Of a stretch of DNA of 12,299 bases, positions 1-7,346 are shown piece after piece; the stretch's first letter is position 1; each line of letters begins with the position of its first letter. Source of the DNA: CAZCZZ01 sp964503335. Lineage in GTDB: Bacteria > Verrucomicrobiota > Kiritimatiellia > CAIVKH01. A model generated the notes under the pieces. It was not told where the DNA came from. It saw only the letters and a list, made by a program, of their open reading frames with translations, and did no database searches. The DNA lies in assembly GCA_964503335.1 (NCBI GenBank), contig CAZCZZ010000083.1, positions 1 through 12,299 on the forward strand, in the 5' to 3' direction. The position numbers and the translations under genes were made by a program.

Positions 1-1
1 A

Positions 2-1324
2 GAACTGACCGACAATGTCCTGAAGCACAATACGCAGCTTCACTTCCTCGGCCTGCTCTCCGACGGCAATGTCCACAGCCATATCCGCCATCTGATCGCG
101 ATGCTGCGCGAGGCGCGGGCGATGAACATCAAGCGCGTTCGTGTCCATGCGCTGCTGGACGGACGCGATGTGCCGCCGCAGTCGGCGTTGGTCTATGTGG
201 AACAGCTCGAAGCCGTACTCAAGGAGCTGAGCACCGACGGCTGCGATTACGCGATCGCGTCGGGCGGTGGCCGCCAGGTCATCACGATGGACCGCTACGA
301 AGCCAACTGGGACCTGGTCCGCCACGGCTGGGAGATTCACTGGAAGGGGAAGGGTCCCCAATTTGAATCCGCCAAGGCCGCGATCGAAGCAGCCCGCGCG
401 GTGAATCCCGGCGTGATCGATCAGGACCTGCCCCCGTTTGTTGTGGCCCGCAACGGCAAGCCGGTGGGCACGCTGCATGAGCACGACAGCGTCATCCTCT
501 GCAACTTCCGCGGCGATCGCGCGCTTGAGACCTGTCGCGCCTTTGAAGAAGAAAACTTTACGAAGTTTGACCGCGGACCGAAGCCGCATGTGAAGTTTGC
601 GGGCATGATGGAATACGACGGCGACACGCACACGCCGAAGAAGTTCCTCGTCAATCCGCCGGTGATCGACCGCACGATGGGCGAATACCTCGTGAAAGCA
701 GGCGTGAACATCCTCGCCGTGAGCGAAACGCAGAAGTACGGGCATGTGACGTATTTCTTCAACGGCAACAAGTCGGGCAAGTTCAGCGACTCGTTGGAGG
801 AATATGTCGAGATCAAGTCCGACCGTCTCCCGTTCGAGCAGCGGCCGTGGATGAAGGCCGCCGAGATTACGGACGTCGTGCTCGAATCGATTCGCGCCAA
901 CAAGCACAAATTCATTCGCATCAATTTCCCCAACGGCGACATGGTCGGCCACACCGGACATTTCCAGGCCGTGGAGATTTCGGTGGAGGCCACGGACCTC
1001 TGCGTGGGCCGTCTCATGGAAGCCATCAAGGAGGCCGGCGGTATCCTCGTGCTGACGGCTGACCATGGCAATGCCGACGAGATGTACCAGACCGACAAGA
1101 AAGGCAAGGTCATGATCGACGAGCGGACCGGTCAGCCCAAGGCCAAGACCAGTCATTCGCTGAACCCTGTTCCTTGCTTCATCTGGGATCCGTCGGGAAC
1201 TGCCAAGGTACGACTGTCGGAGCACAAGAACCTGGGCATCACGAGCCTGACCGCGACCTGCATCAAGCTGCTCGGCTTCGAGCCGCCGGCGGATTACGAC
1301 CCGAGCATCGTGGACGTCGGTTGA
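2..1324 (+). CDS. gpmI: 2,3-bisphosphoglycerate-independent phosphoglycerate mutase (5' end missing)
   Basis: This enzyme interconverts 3-phosphoglycerate and 2-phosphoglycerate in cytoplasmic glycolysis and gluconeogenesis, using two divalent metal ions (usually Mn). The frame is open from the first bases, so the gene starts upstream of the window. 440 codons remain; the family is about 505-550 residues, so roughly the first 100 are missing, including the first metal-site Asp and the catalytic Ser. Visible family motifs, in order, are SDGNVHSH near the beginning (bases 59-82), LLDGRDVPP (152-178), NFRGDRA (506-526), a variant of the usual FRPDRA, and SETQKYGHVTYFFNG (722-766). The metal ligands are GDMVGHTGH (Asp 938, His 950), TADHGNADE (Asp 1061, His 1064) and SHSLNPVP (His 1154). 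All downstream metal ligands are present, so the visible part looks functional. No terminator is seen after the stop. Identification is firm. Confidence 0.96.
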   Translation, partial: ELTDNVLKHNTQLHFLGLLSDGNVHSHIRHLIAMLREARAMNIKRVRVHALLDGRDVPPQSALVYVEQLEAVLKELSTDGCDYAIASGGGRQVITMDRYEANWDLVRHGWEIHWKGKGPQFESAKAAIEAARAVNPGVIDQDLPPFVVARNGKPVGTLHEHDSVILCNFRGDRALETCRAFEEENFTKFDRGPKPHVKFAGMMEYDGDTHTPKKFLVNPPVIDRTMGEYLVKAGVNILAVSETQKYGHVTYFFNGNKSGKFSDSLEEYVEIKSDRLPFEQRPWMKAAEITDVVLESIRANKHKFIRINFPNGDMVGHTGHFQAVEISVEATDLCVGRLMEAIKEAGGILVLTADHGNADEMYQTDKKGKVMIDERTGQPKAKTSHSLNPVPCFIWDPSGTAKVRLSEHKNLGITSLTATCIKLLGFEPPADYDPSIVDVG

Positions 1325-1333
1325 ATGCTCGCG

Positions 1334-1360
1334 GCGAGATGCGAGATTTGAAATGTGAGA
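1334..1360. repeat. Short near-tandem repeat in the gpmI-wzm gap
   Basis: The 141-base gap between gpmI and the permease gene opens with a perfect tandem 7-mer, GCGAGAT twice (1334-1347). It runs on into related A/T/G-rich words, TTGAAATG then TGAGA (to 1360). Nothing else stands out in the gap: GGGATCCC at 1372-1379 is a self-complementary 8-mer with no loop and no following U-tract, so it is not a terminator. I see no convincing sigma-70 promoter, although TTGATG at 1427 and TAGTAC at 1450 form a poor pair. The role of the repeat is unknown. Confidence 0.4.
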
Positions 1361-1465
1361 CAGGAGTAAGAGGGATCCCGCGTGGCACTGGATCACCGAG
1401 CAACTGCGAGGTGAGCTTGATTAGGATTGATGCCAAGCGCGCGGCAACGTAGTACAGGGCGGGAT

Positions 1466-2314
1466 ATGCAGCAGCGTCTCTACACGCCTGAGCAGAGTTT
1501 GTCCTTCTTCGGCGCCGTGCGCGACACGGTTAGCTCGTGGTACGTCCACCGTGACCTCGCGTGGGCGATGGTGAAGCGCGATGTCATGCTGCGTTACCGC
1601 GGTTCGTTCCTTGGTTTGCTGTGGTCCTTCCTGAGTCCGCTGCTCCTGCTCGCCGTGTACTCCGTGGTCTTCGGTGTGTTCTTCCGTCAGGAGTGGCCGC
1701 TTCCCGAGGACAGGAAGGTGGCGTTCACGCTGATGCTGTTCTGCGGCATCGTTCCCTTCAATTTCTTCTCCGAAGTGATCAGCAAGTCGCCGCTGCTCAT
1801 CGTGAATTCCCCCAACTACGTGAAGCGCATTGCCTTCCCCGTGCAGCTCCTGCCGATGGTGGCCGTGGGCAGCGCCTTGCTGCATACCGCGATCAGCAGC
1901 CTTCTCCTGTTGGCCGCCATCTCGATCTGGACCGGGGGACTGCCCCTGACCGCGTTGTGGTATCCTGTGGTTTGGATTCCCCTTGTCCTCGCGACGCTTG
2001 CCCTGTCGCTCCTGATCGCTGCCCTGGGAGTCTTCCTCCGCGACCTGGTTCACCTCGTGGGCTTCGGCCTGAGCGTGCTGTTCTTCATGACCCCGATCGT
2101 CTATCCCGAGACCTTTGTGACCAGCAGCTTTCGTTTCATCCTCTGGGTGAATCCGATCGCCTACGCCGTTTCGAACATCCGCAAAACCTGTATCCTCGGC
2201 CTGCCCATCAACCTCGACACCTGGTTGGCCTTCACGGCGTTGAGCATCATCGCGCTGTGCCTGATCGCCGGGTGGTTCCCGCGGCTGCGGAGGAGATTTG
2301 CCGATGTCCTCTGA
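1466..2314 (+). CDS. wzm: ABC-2 type polysaccharide export permease (Wzm-like)
   Basis: This is the inner-membrane half of an ABC exporter of the Wzm/TagG/KpsM type, which moves completed undecaprenyl-linked O-antigen, teichoic acid or similar glycans out of the cytoplasm. The 282-residue length is normal. After a short cytoplasmic head comes the typical amphipathic entry (LAWAMVKRDVMLRYRGSFLG, residues 31-50). About six hydrophobic segments follow, near 51-73, 86-103, 128-152, 166-188, 196-212 and 255-271. The stretch LRDLVHLVGFGLSVLFFMTP at 191-210, followed by IVYPE, is characteristic of the family. I chose ATG 1466, which follows a GGGCGGGA-like purine stretch. An in-frame TTG/ATG at 1427/1430 would add 12-13 residues that do not resemble the family. 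The gene overlaps the ATPase gene by 11 bases. Substrate is inferred only from the partner and the glycosyltransferase downstream. Confidence 0.9.
   Translation: MQQRLYTPEQSLSFFGAVRDTVSSWYVHRDLAWAMVKRDVMLRYRGSFLGLLWSFLSPLLLLAVYSVVFGVFFRQEWPLPEDRKVAFTLMLFCGIVPFNFFSEVISKSPLLIVNSPNYVKRIAFPVQLLPMVAVGSALLHTAISSLLLLAAISIWTGGLPLTALWYPVVWIPLVLATLALSLLIAALGVFLRDLVHLVGFGLSVLFFMTPIVYPETFVTSSFRFILWVNPIAYAVSNIRKTCILGLPINLDTWLAFTALSIIALCLIAGWFPRLRRRFADVL
2289..2295 (+). promoter_or_regulatory. Shine-Dalgarno of the Wzt-like gene, inside wzm
   Basis: GGAGGAG lies within the last codons of the permease gene, 8 bases before ATG 2304. It decides that start over the in-frame TTG at 2298, which is only 2 bases away. 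Its position inside the upstream gene suggests translational coupling of permease and ATPase. Confidence 0.75.
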
Positions 2315-3539
2315 GTCACCATCCGAAACCGCGCTGATCGTGGCGAAGGGACTTGGAAAGTTCTATCCCTCCAGTTCACGGCGCGCAATGGTCCGGTATC
2401 TCCTGCCGATGCCCTTGAAGCCGCGGCCCGACGATTTCTGGGCGCTGCAGGATGTTTCCTTCTCTGTTGAGCCGGGACGCGTCCTCGGCCTCATCGGCCA
2501 GAACGGATGCGGCAAGTCGACGCTCCTCAAAATGATCGCGGGCCTGCTGGAGCCCTCGCGCGGTTCGCTTGCCGTGAACGGGCAAGTCGCCGCGCTGCTC
2601 GAACTCGGGGCGGGGTTCGATCATGAGTTCAGCGGACGCGAGAACGTTCTCCTTTCGGGCGCGATCTACGGTTACTCGAAAGAGGACATGGCTCAGCGGT
2701 TCGACGACATTGTGGCTTTCGCCGACATCGGCATGCACCTGGAGCAGCCGGTCAAGACGTACTCGTCCGGCATGTTCGCACGCCTGGCCTTCTCCGTGGC
2801 GATACACGTCAATCCGCGCATCCTGCTGGTCGACGAAATCCTGTCCGTCGGCGACGTCGGGTTCCAGGCGAAGTGCTTCCAGCGCATTGAGCAACTGCGC
2901 GCGCAGGGCACGACCATCATTTTCGTTTCGCACGACCTCAGTGCCGTGCAGATGCTCTGCGATGAAGTGATCCTGCTCGACGCAGGTCGCATCGTGAAGC
3001 GGGGCGAACCCCACGAAGTGACGGAGCACTATTTCCAGCTCTTGACGAAGAGCAAGAAGACGCCTTCGCCCGTGACGAAGAAGTCAGGCGCGGACCGTGG
3101 CCGCGCCGAGGTCTTGAACGCCGCACTGCAGGATCTCGAAGGTCGTCCCGTGACGACGCCTCGCTCCGGCGAGCGCTACTGCGTGAAATGCAAGGTCGCG
3201 TTCCATGAAGACGTCCCGCGGCCCGTCATCAACATGGTGCTGAAGACGGTGATGGGCTTCGTGGTCTACGACCAGAATACGATCTTTGCCAACAAACCGG
3301 TCCGGCCGTGTCGCAAGGGCGATGTCCTCGACGTGACGTTCGCGTTTGACCTCCATGTTTGTCCCGGGCCATTCCGGCTTGGCATTGGCGTGGCCGCCAT
3401 TGAGGACGATATTCCGCGTCCGATCACCGGTGGACAGACCCTCGCCTTCGAAGTCATTGCTGATCGACCCGCCTACGGTGTGGCGAATCTTGTATGCGAT
3501 ATCGATATCCGTGATGCGGACGGGAAGGCGGGCGCATGA
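2304..3539 (+). CDS. wzt: Polysaccharide ABC exporter ATPase with C-terminal glycan-binding domain (Wzt-like)
   Basis: This is the cytoplasmic ATPase that powers the permease encoded just upstream. The 411 residues fall into two parts. The ATPase domain (about 10-250) carries Walker A GQNGCGKST (65-73), a degenerate signature YSSGM (153-157) that is normal for this subfamily, Walker B ILLVDE (173-178) and switch histidine H210 in VSHDL. A linker of about 20 residues rich in Lys/Ser/Pro (250-266) leads to a beta-rich domain (about 267-395) matching the Wzt C-terminal pattern: RAEVLNAALQDLEG, SGERYCVKCKVAF, CPGPFRLGIGV, then LAFEVIADR. In O9a-type systems that domain recognises the modified non-reducing end of the finished glycan, so export is tied to chain completion. 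The same role is inferred here. The stop overlaps the next start (ATGA, 3536-3539), implying coupled translation with the glycosyltransferase. Confidence 0.92.
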   Translation: MSSESPSETALIVAKGLGKFYPSSSRRAMVRYLLPMPLKPRPDDFWALQDVSFSVEPGRVLGLIGQNGCGKSTLLKMIAGLLEPSRGSLAVNGQVAALLELGAGFDHEFSGRENVLLSGAIYGYSKEDMAQRFDDIVAFADIGMHLEQPVKTYSSGMFARLAFSVAIHVNPRILLVDEILSVGDVGFQAKCFQRIEQLRAQGTTIIFVSHDLSAVQMLCDEVILLDAGRIVKRGEPHEVTEHYFQLLTKSKKTPSPVTKKSGADRGRAEVLNAALQDLEGRPVTTPRSGERYCVKCKVAFHEDVPRPVINMVLKTVMGFVVYDQNTIFANKPVRPCRKGDVLDVTFAFDLHVCPGPFRLGIGVAAIEDDIPRPITGGQTLAFEVIADRPAYGVANLVCDIDIRDADGKAGA

Positions 3540-6500
3540 TATCGCAGCAGCCCGCATTCGACGTCTCGATCATCATCCCGTATCACAACTGCGCCGCGAT
3601 GACGCGCGCGTGCCTTGAATCCATCGCGTGCCACACCCCGCGGGTGACCTTCGAGGTGATCCTGGTCGACGACGCCAGCACGGAGCAGCCGCAAGTCGCC
3701 GACCTGAAGTCCTCACTGAACCTGCGCGTCATCCGCAACGCATCCCGGCAGTCCTACAGCGCAAATAACAACCAGGCGGCGAAAGAGGCACGCGGCGAGC
3801 TTCTTTGCCTGCTCAACAACGACACGCTGGTCACGCCGAACTGGCTGAGTCCAATGGTCGACCTGATCCGGCGCGAACCTGCGATCGGCGTGCTCGGCAA
3901 CAAGCATCTCTTTCCGAAGACCGAACTCCTGCATCACTGCGGCATGGCCTATGACCAGACGGGGTTCCCGCTGCACATGCATCCGCACACGAATCCGAAG
4001 GCACCCGCGGTCAACTACCAGCGAGACGTGCCCTGCGTTACGTTCGCCTGCGTCATGATCCCGTCGCGGATATACGCGGCATTGGGCGGACTCGATGAGG
4101 CTTACAAGAACGGGTTTGAAGACTGCGATTTCTGCGAAAGGGCCCGCCGCGCCGGGCATCGCATCACGTATACGCCCGCCAGCGTCATCTATCACTTCGG
4201 CCAGTCATCGACCGGTCGCACCGATCATGAGAACGCGAACGCGAAGCTCTTCAAGGAGCGATGGGGTGCTGTGGTGTCCCGCACGCTTGAGGAAACCCTT
4301 CGCGCGGACAACGCATACAACGAAGCGCTCGCGAAGAAGCCGCGTTTGCGCGCCGTGCCCGGTGACGGATTACACCTCATGCTCAACGTGAATGAACCGA
4401 GTGCCTTCACATGGGCCGGCGTGGACCTTGCGATCGCGCTGCAACGGGCAGGAATGCCGATCACGCTTCCCGTGTCGGCCTCCGTGCACAAGAGCATCCC
4501 GGCCGCGAAAGCACGGGTTCTCAAGGCCATGCGCTCCGCGAAGCCGCGCGGGACCTTCCACGTCAAATGGTCGCACTACTGGCCGCAGTACATGAGCCAG
4601 GTGCTGGCGGGCGAAGTGAATGCCGAGTTCTTCTGCACGAACTACCGCTATCGCGAAGAAGGTCGCCATCTGGACCTGTGGATGCGGCACGTGCAGGTGA
4701 ATGAGTATCGCAAGCTCGCCATCACGCAGTTCAACCGCAGCGCGTTGCTGGAGATCGGCGTGCCCGATCGCGACTGCCGTGTGATGCAGCTCGGCTACTC
4801 GCCGGAGATCGACACGCTCTTTCCCTCCCGTGACCTGCCGTCGCGTTCAAAGGACGGTGACCTTCACATCCTGTTGGTGACGAACTCCGGCGACCTGTAT
4901 CGCTACGGAACGGATCTTGCCGTCGAAGCCCTGTCGCAGGCCTTTTCGGAGTCGGACCCCGTCATCATCCACATCAAAGACTACGGACAAGCCACGGACA
5001 AGACGCTCGAGGGCTGGATCAAGGCAAAGCCCCGTTTCCCGAGGGTCCAATGGCACCGCGAGTTCCTCGAAAAGGAAGACCTCCTCAAGCTGTATGCCTC
5101 CATGGACCTGCAGCTCGCGCCATTCCGGGGCGAGGGCTTCTCGATGAAGCTGATCGACGGCATGGCGGTTGGGCTGCCCGCCTTGTTCCCCAAGTTCGGC
5201 GGGCCCGCTGATTTTGCGCTCGATGGATCGTTCATTCCGCTCGCATTCGACGAGGTGCCGGTCGGCGCGTGTTACGACCGCGACCATGCCTACATCGGCG
5301 AAGGCGCGTACTGGTGTCAGGTTCGCGTTGAGGACATGGTGGCGAAGCTGAATCAAGCCTTGAAGGATCGCGCGTCGCTTCCGGACATGGGACTCGCCGC
5401 CCTGAAGCATGTGCGCGCCGGCTTTTCCTGGGATCACGCGGCGGCGCAAATGATCGAGTCGCTGAAGAGCTGGTCGGCCGACCGGCTTGCCACCGTGGCG
5501 CCTCGCCGTCATCCGGACCAGCTCCCGATGACTGTCATCATTCCGACGAAGGACCGGAACGAGACGTTGGACATGACGCTGGCGGCGTATCAGAAACAGA
5601 CGCTCCCGCGTTCCGACTTTGAGCTGCTGCTGGTGAACGATCACGGCGACCTGCCGTCGCTGGAGAAGGTGATCGAGAAGCACAGCGCCAGGTTGCCGAT
5701 CCGCGTGCTCGACAATCATGGACCGGGTGGACCCGCTGCCGCGCGCAATCTTGCGATATGCCAGTCCAAGGGCGGGGTTGTGCTCATCACGGGTGACGAC
5801 ATCGTGCCGGGCGAGGGCTTCCTGAAGGAACACCTCGACGGACATCGACGCTATCCGCATCTCGAGTCGGCGCTGGTCGGCCTGACGTTGTGGCATCCGG
5901 ATCTTCCCGCGTCTCCCTTCCAGGACTACATCACGGGCAAAGGTGGCATGCAGTTCGCCTACAACGACATGAAGGACAACCAGCCGGTGCCCTTCGACCG
6001 GCTCTACACTTCGAACTGTTCCCTCAAGCGCGCGTTCCTCGTCGAAGAGGAACACCTCTTCAGCACAAAATATCGCTACGCCGCGTACGAGGACGTGGAA
6101 CTAGGCTACAGGCTGCACCTTGACGGCATGGTGTTGAGGTACATCGCAGACGCGAAGGGTTACCACTACCACGCGATGACGCCTTCATCCTTCGTCGAGC
6201 GGCAGCGCAAGGTCGGTCGCATGCTGACCTTGCTCGCCTTGCAGCGACCCACCTTCGTGGGCAACGAGCACAAGACGTTCCTACGTGCCCTCGAGTTCCT
6301 GCGCAGCTGGCCGGGCGCCGCGACGATGCTGTCATCGCTCCCGTTCCAGAGCGGGGATCTCAGCCGCGTCATGGCGGCATGCTACGAAAGCCTTCTGAAT
6401 GCGGGCGGTTCTCTCGGCCAGCCGACCGGAAGGCCGATCATCGACCAGGATCGCCTGCAGTGGCAGAAGTGGATCGACGAGAGTGGACACCACGCATGGG

Positions 6501-6811
6501 AAGCCGTGAACGAACTGACGCTGCGGCTCGGCATGGCGGAGGAGTGGAGCCTGACTGAAGCCGACGCGGAGAAAGCGCGCGCCTGGCTGCTGCTGCTCAC
6601 GCTGCCGCGTACCGTCGGCTTCAACGGCCAGTTCTGGAAAATGCCCTTTGCCGCGCCCGATTTCTCCGCGTTCCTCTTTCCGAACTCACAACTGGCCTAC
6701 AAGGTCAGCAAATTCCTCCGCACGGCCCCGGTCGTGGGCAAAGCCGTCAGCGCGCTGGAACTTAGCACGGCCGGTCAATGGTTGCGCGCTTTGTTGACGC
6801 GGAAGACATAG
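3536..6811 (+). CDS. Three-domain glycosyltransferase (GT2 - GT4-like - GT2)
   Basis: A 1091-residue cytoplasmic protein that probably builds part of the glycan exported by the adjacent ABC system. Domain 1 (about 8-250) is a GT-A, GT2-family fold: SIIIPYHN (11-18), VDDAST (44-49), the metal-site NNDT (94-97) and GFEDCDFCERARRAG (193-207). Domain 2 (about 278-645) is GT-B, GT4-like: LLVTNSGD (446-453), basic K481 and EGFSMKLIDGMAVGLP (533-548), in which the second acidic residue of the usual E-x7-E motif is Asp541. Domain 3 (about 663-905) is another GT2: TVIIPTKDRNE (666-676), GPGGPAAARN (729-738), GDDIVP (753-758), TSNCSLKR (825-832), YEDVELGYRL (851-860) and HYH (877-879). The last 185 residues are helical-looking and match nothing I recognise. 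No membrane segment is evident. Each domain keeps its catalytic acidic residues. Donor sugars and linkages cannot be read from the sequence. Confidence 0.92.
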   Translation: MISQQPAFDVSIIIPYHNCAAMTRACLESIACHTPRVTFEVILVDDASTEQPQVADLKSSLNLRVIRNASRQSYSANNNQAAKEARGELLCLLNNDTLVTPNWLSPMVDLIRREPAIGVLGNKHLFPKTELLHHCGMAYDQTGFPLHMHPHTNPKAPAVNYQRDVPCVTFACVMIPSRIYAALGGLDEAYKNGFEDCDFCERARRAGHRITYTPASVIYHFGQSSTGRTDHENANAKLFKERWGAVVSRTLEETLRADNAYNEALAKKPRLRAVPGDGLHLMLNVNEPSAFTWAGVDLAIALQRAGMPITLPVSASVHKSIPAAKARVLKAMRSAKPRGTFHVKWSHYWPQYMSQVLAGEVNAEFFCTNYRYREEGRHLDLWMRHVQVNEYRKLAITQFNRSALLEIGVPDRDCRVMQLGYSPEIDTLFPSRDLPSRSKDGDLHILLVTNSGDLYRYGTDLAVEALSQAFSESDPVIIHIKDYGQATDKTLEGWIKAKPRFPRVQWHREFLEKEDLLKLYASMDLQLAPFRGEGFSMKLIDGMAVGLPALFPKFGGPADFALDGSFIPLAFDEVPVGACYDRDHAYIGEGAYWCQVRVEDMVAKLNQALKDRASLPDMGLAALKHVRAGFSWDHAAAQMIESLKSWSADRLATVAPRRHPDQLPMTVIIPTKDRNETLDMTLAAYQKQTLPRSDFELLLVNDHGDLPSLEKVIEKHSARLPIRVLDNHGPGGPAAARNLAICQSKGGVVLITGDDIVPGEGFLKEHLDGHRRYPHLESALVGLTLWHPDLPASPFQDYITGKGGMQFAYNDMKDNQPVPFDRLYTSNCSLKRAFLVEEEHLFSTKYRYAAYEDVELGYRLHLDGMVLRYIADAKGYHYHAMTPSSFVERQRKVGRMLTLLALQRPTFVGNEHKTFLRALEFLRSWPGAATMLSSLPFQSGDLSRVMAACYESLLNAGGSLGQPTGRPIIDQDRLQWQKWIDESGHHAWEAVNELTLRLGMAEEWSLTEADAEKARAWLLLLTLPRTVGFNGQFWKMPFAAPDFSAFLFPNSQLAYKVSKFLRTAPVVGKAVSALELSTAGQWLRALLTRKT

Positions 6812-6855
6812 GACGGATTGCACAGATCGGACGGATCAGTCCAGATCGCGATCCG
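6811..6855. repeat. Interleaved direct and inverted short repeats at a convergent gene junction
   Basis: The end of the glycosyltransferase gene and the end of the metallopeptidase gene meet in repetitive DNA. GGACGGAT occurs at 6811-6818 and 6829-6836. CAGATCG occurs at 6823-6829 and 6842-6848. CGGATC (6832-6837) is inverted as GATCCG (6850-6855). GATCGCGATC (6844-6853) is a perfect palindrome. The right part codes for the last residues of the metallopeptidase. The 12-base loop and absence of a T-tract argue against a classical terminator, although a weak bidirectional one cannot be excluded. Confidence 0.4.
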
Positions 6856-7228
6856 CGAGGTCGTCTTCGTCGAGGCCGAGATAGTGGCCGAGTTCATGCA
6901 GGTAGGTCTTGCGCACTTCCTCACGAAAGATTGCGGCATCGCGTCCGGCGAATTCCCACAGGTTGTCGAGGAAGAGGATGATCTGGGCGGGAACGTCATT
7001 GCCGCTGGCGAGCTGGTCGGGAAACGGCGTGCCGACGAAGAGGCCGAGGATGTCCACTTCGAGACCGTCCTCGACCATTTCACGCGACGGGAAGTCTTCG
7101 TAGGTCACCGGAAGCGTCAGGGCCTTCGCGCGAACGGGTGCGGGAAGGGATCGGGACACCGTCAGGACTTCCTGTTCCGCGGCGCTGCGCAGCCTCGCGA
7201 TCGTGCGTTCATGGGTGCGATCTCTCAT
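6836..7228 (-). CDS. Small zinc metallopeptidase family protein (Zincin_1/MMP-like)
   Basis: A 130-residue soluble protein of the minimal zincin family found widely in bacteria. The zinc site is HELGHYLGLD (111-120), giving ligands H111 and H115, catalytic E112, and G118 and D120 in the position expected of the extended HExxHxxGxxD-type motif. Upstream, LPVTYEDFP (39-47), LEVDILGLFVGTP (56-68) and PAQIILFLDNLWEFA (80-94) fit the beta strands of the family, which is normally about 110-140 residues. There is no signal peptide, so it is probably cytoplasmic. The start is the first ATG after the divergent promoter region; its ribosome site (CCGGAA) is poor. It converges with the glycosyltransferase gene, 24 bases apart. 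The cellular substrate of this family is not known to me. Family assignment is firm; the active-site role is inferred from the motif. Confidence 0.88.
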   Translation of the reverse strand: MRDRTHERTIARLRSAAEQEVLTVSRSLPAPVRAKALTLPVTYEDFPSREMVEDGLEVDILGLFVGTPFPDQLASGNDVPAQIILFLDNLWEFAGRDAAIFREEVRKTYLHELGHYLGLDEDDLADRDLD

Positions 7229-7263
7229 GGTTGTTCCGGTGCGAATAACCGCGGTACTAGTCG

Positions 7264-7292
7264 TGGACGGCCTTCGGCGTTAGGGCTATACT
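7264..7292 (+). promoter_or_regulatory. Candidate sigma-70-type promoter for the STAS/phosphatase unit
   Basis: TGGACG (7264-7269, 4 of 6 matches to TTGACA) is followed after 17 bases by TATACT (7287-7292, 5 of 6 matches to TATAAT). It lies in the 118-base divergent gap between the metallopeptidase gene and the STAS gene, with the GTG start 54 bases further on. The rest of the gap holds two small palindromes, ACCGCGGT (7248-7255) and ACTAGT (7256-7261). I found no equally good promoter on the opposite strand for the metallopeptidase. Confidence 0.5.
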
Positions 7293-7332
7293 CCGCGTTG
7301 ATTCAAACCGGCGTCTGTCCCATATCGTAATC

Positions 7333-7338
7333 GGGGAG
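7333..7338 (+). promoter_or_regulatory. Shine-Dalgarno of the STAS gene
   Basis: GGGGAG lies 8 bases before GTG 7347. It supports this GTG as the start, there being no ATG that would keep the whole STAS fold. Confidence 0.65.
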
Positions 7339-7346
7339 TCTCATAC

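Noticed and set aside
1372..1379. GGGATCCC as a terminator after gpmI
   Set aside because: It is an 8-base palindrome with no loop and no T-tract; chance occurrence is likely in GC-rich DNA.
1427..1465. Upstream TTG/ATG starts for the permease
   Set aside because: They add residues (MPSARQRSTGRD) unlike the family and have a worse-spaced ribosome site than ATG 1466.
4847..6055. Open frame of 402 codons on the - strand opposite the glycosyltransferase
   Set aside because: Same shadow effect; the + strand carries intact GT4-like and GT2 motifs across the whole interval and the - strand product has no recognisable fold.
6818..7330. Open frame of 170 codons on the + strand opposite the metallopeptidase
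   Set aside because: The - strand has the HELGHYLGLD zinc motif and a family-length protein; the + strand product shows nothing.
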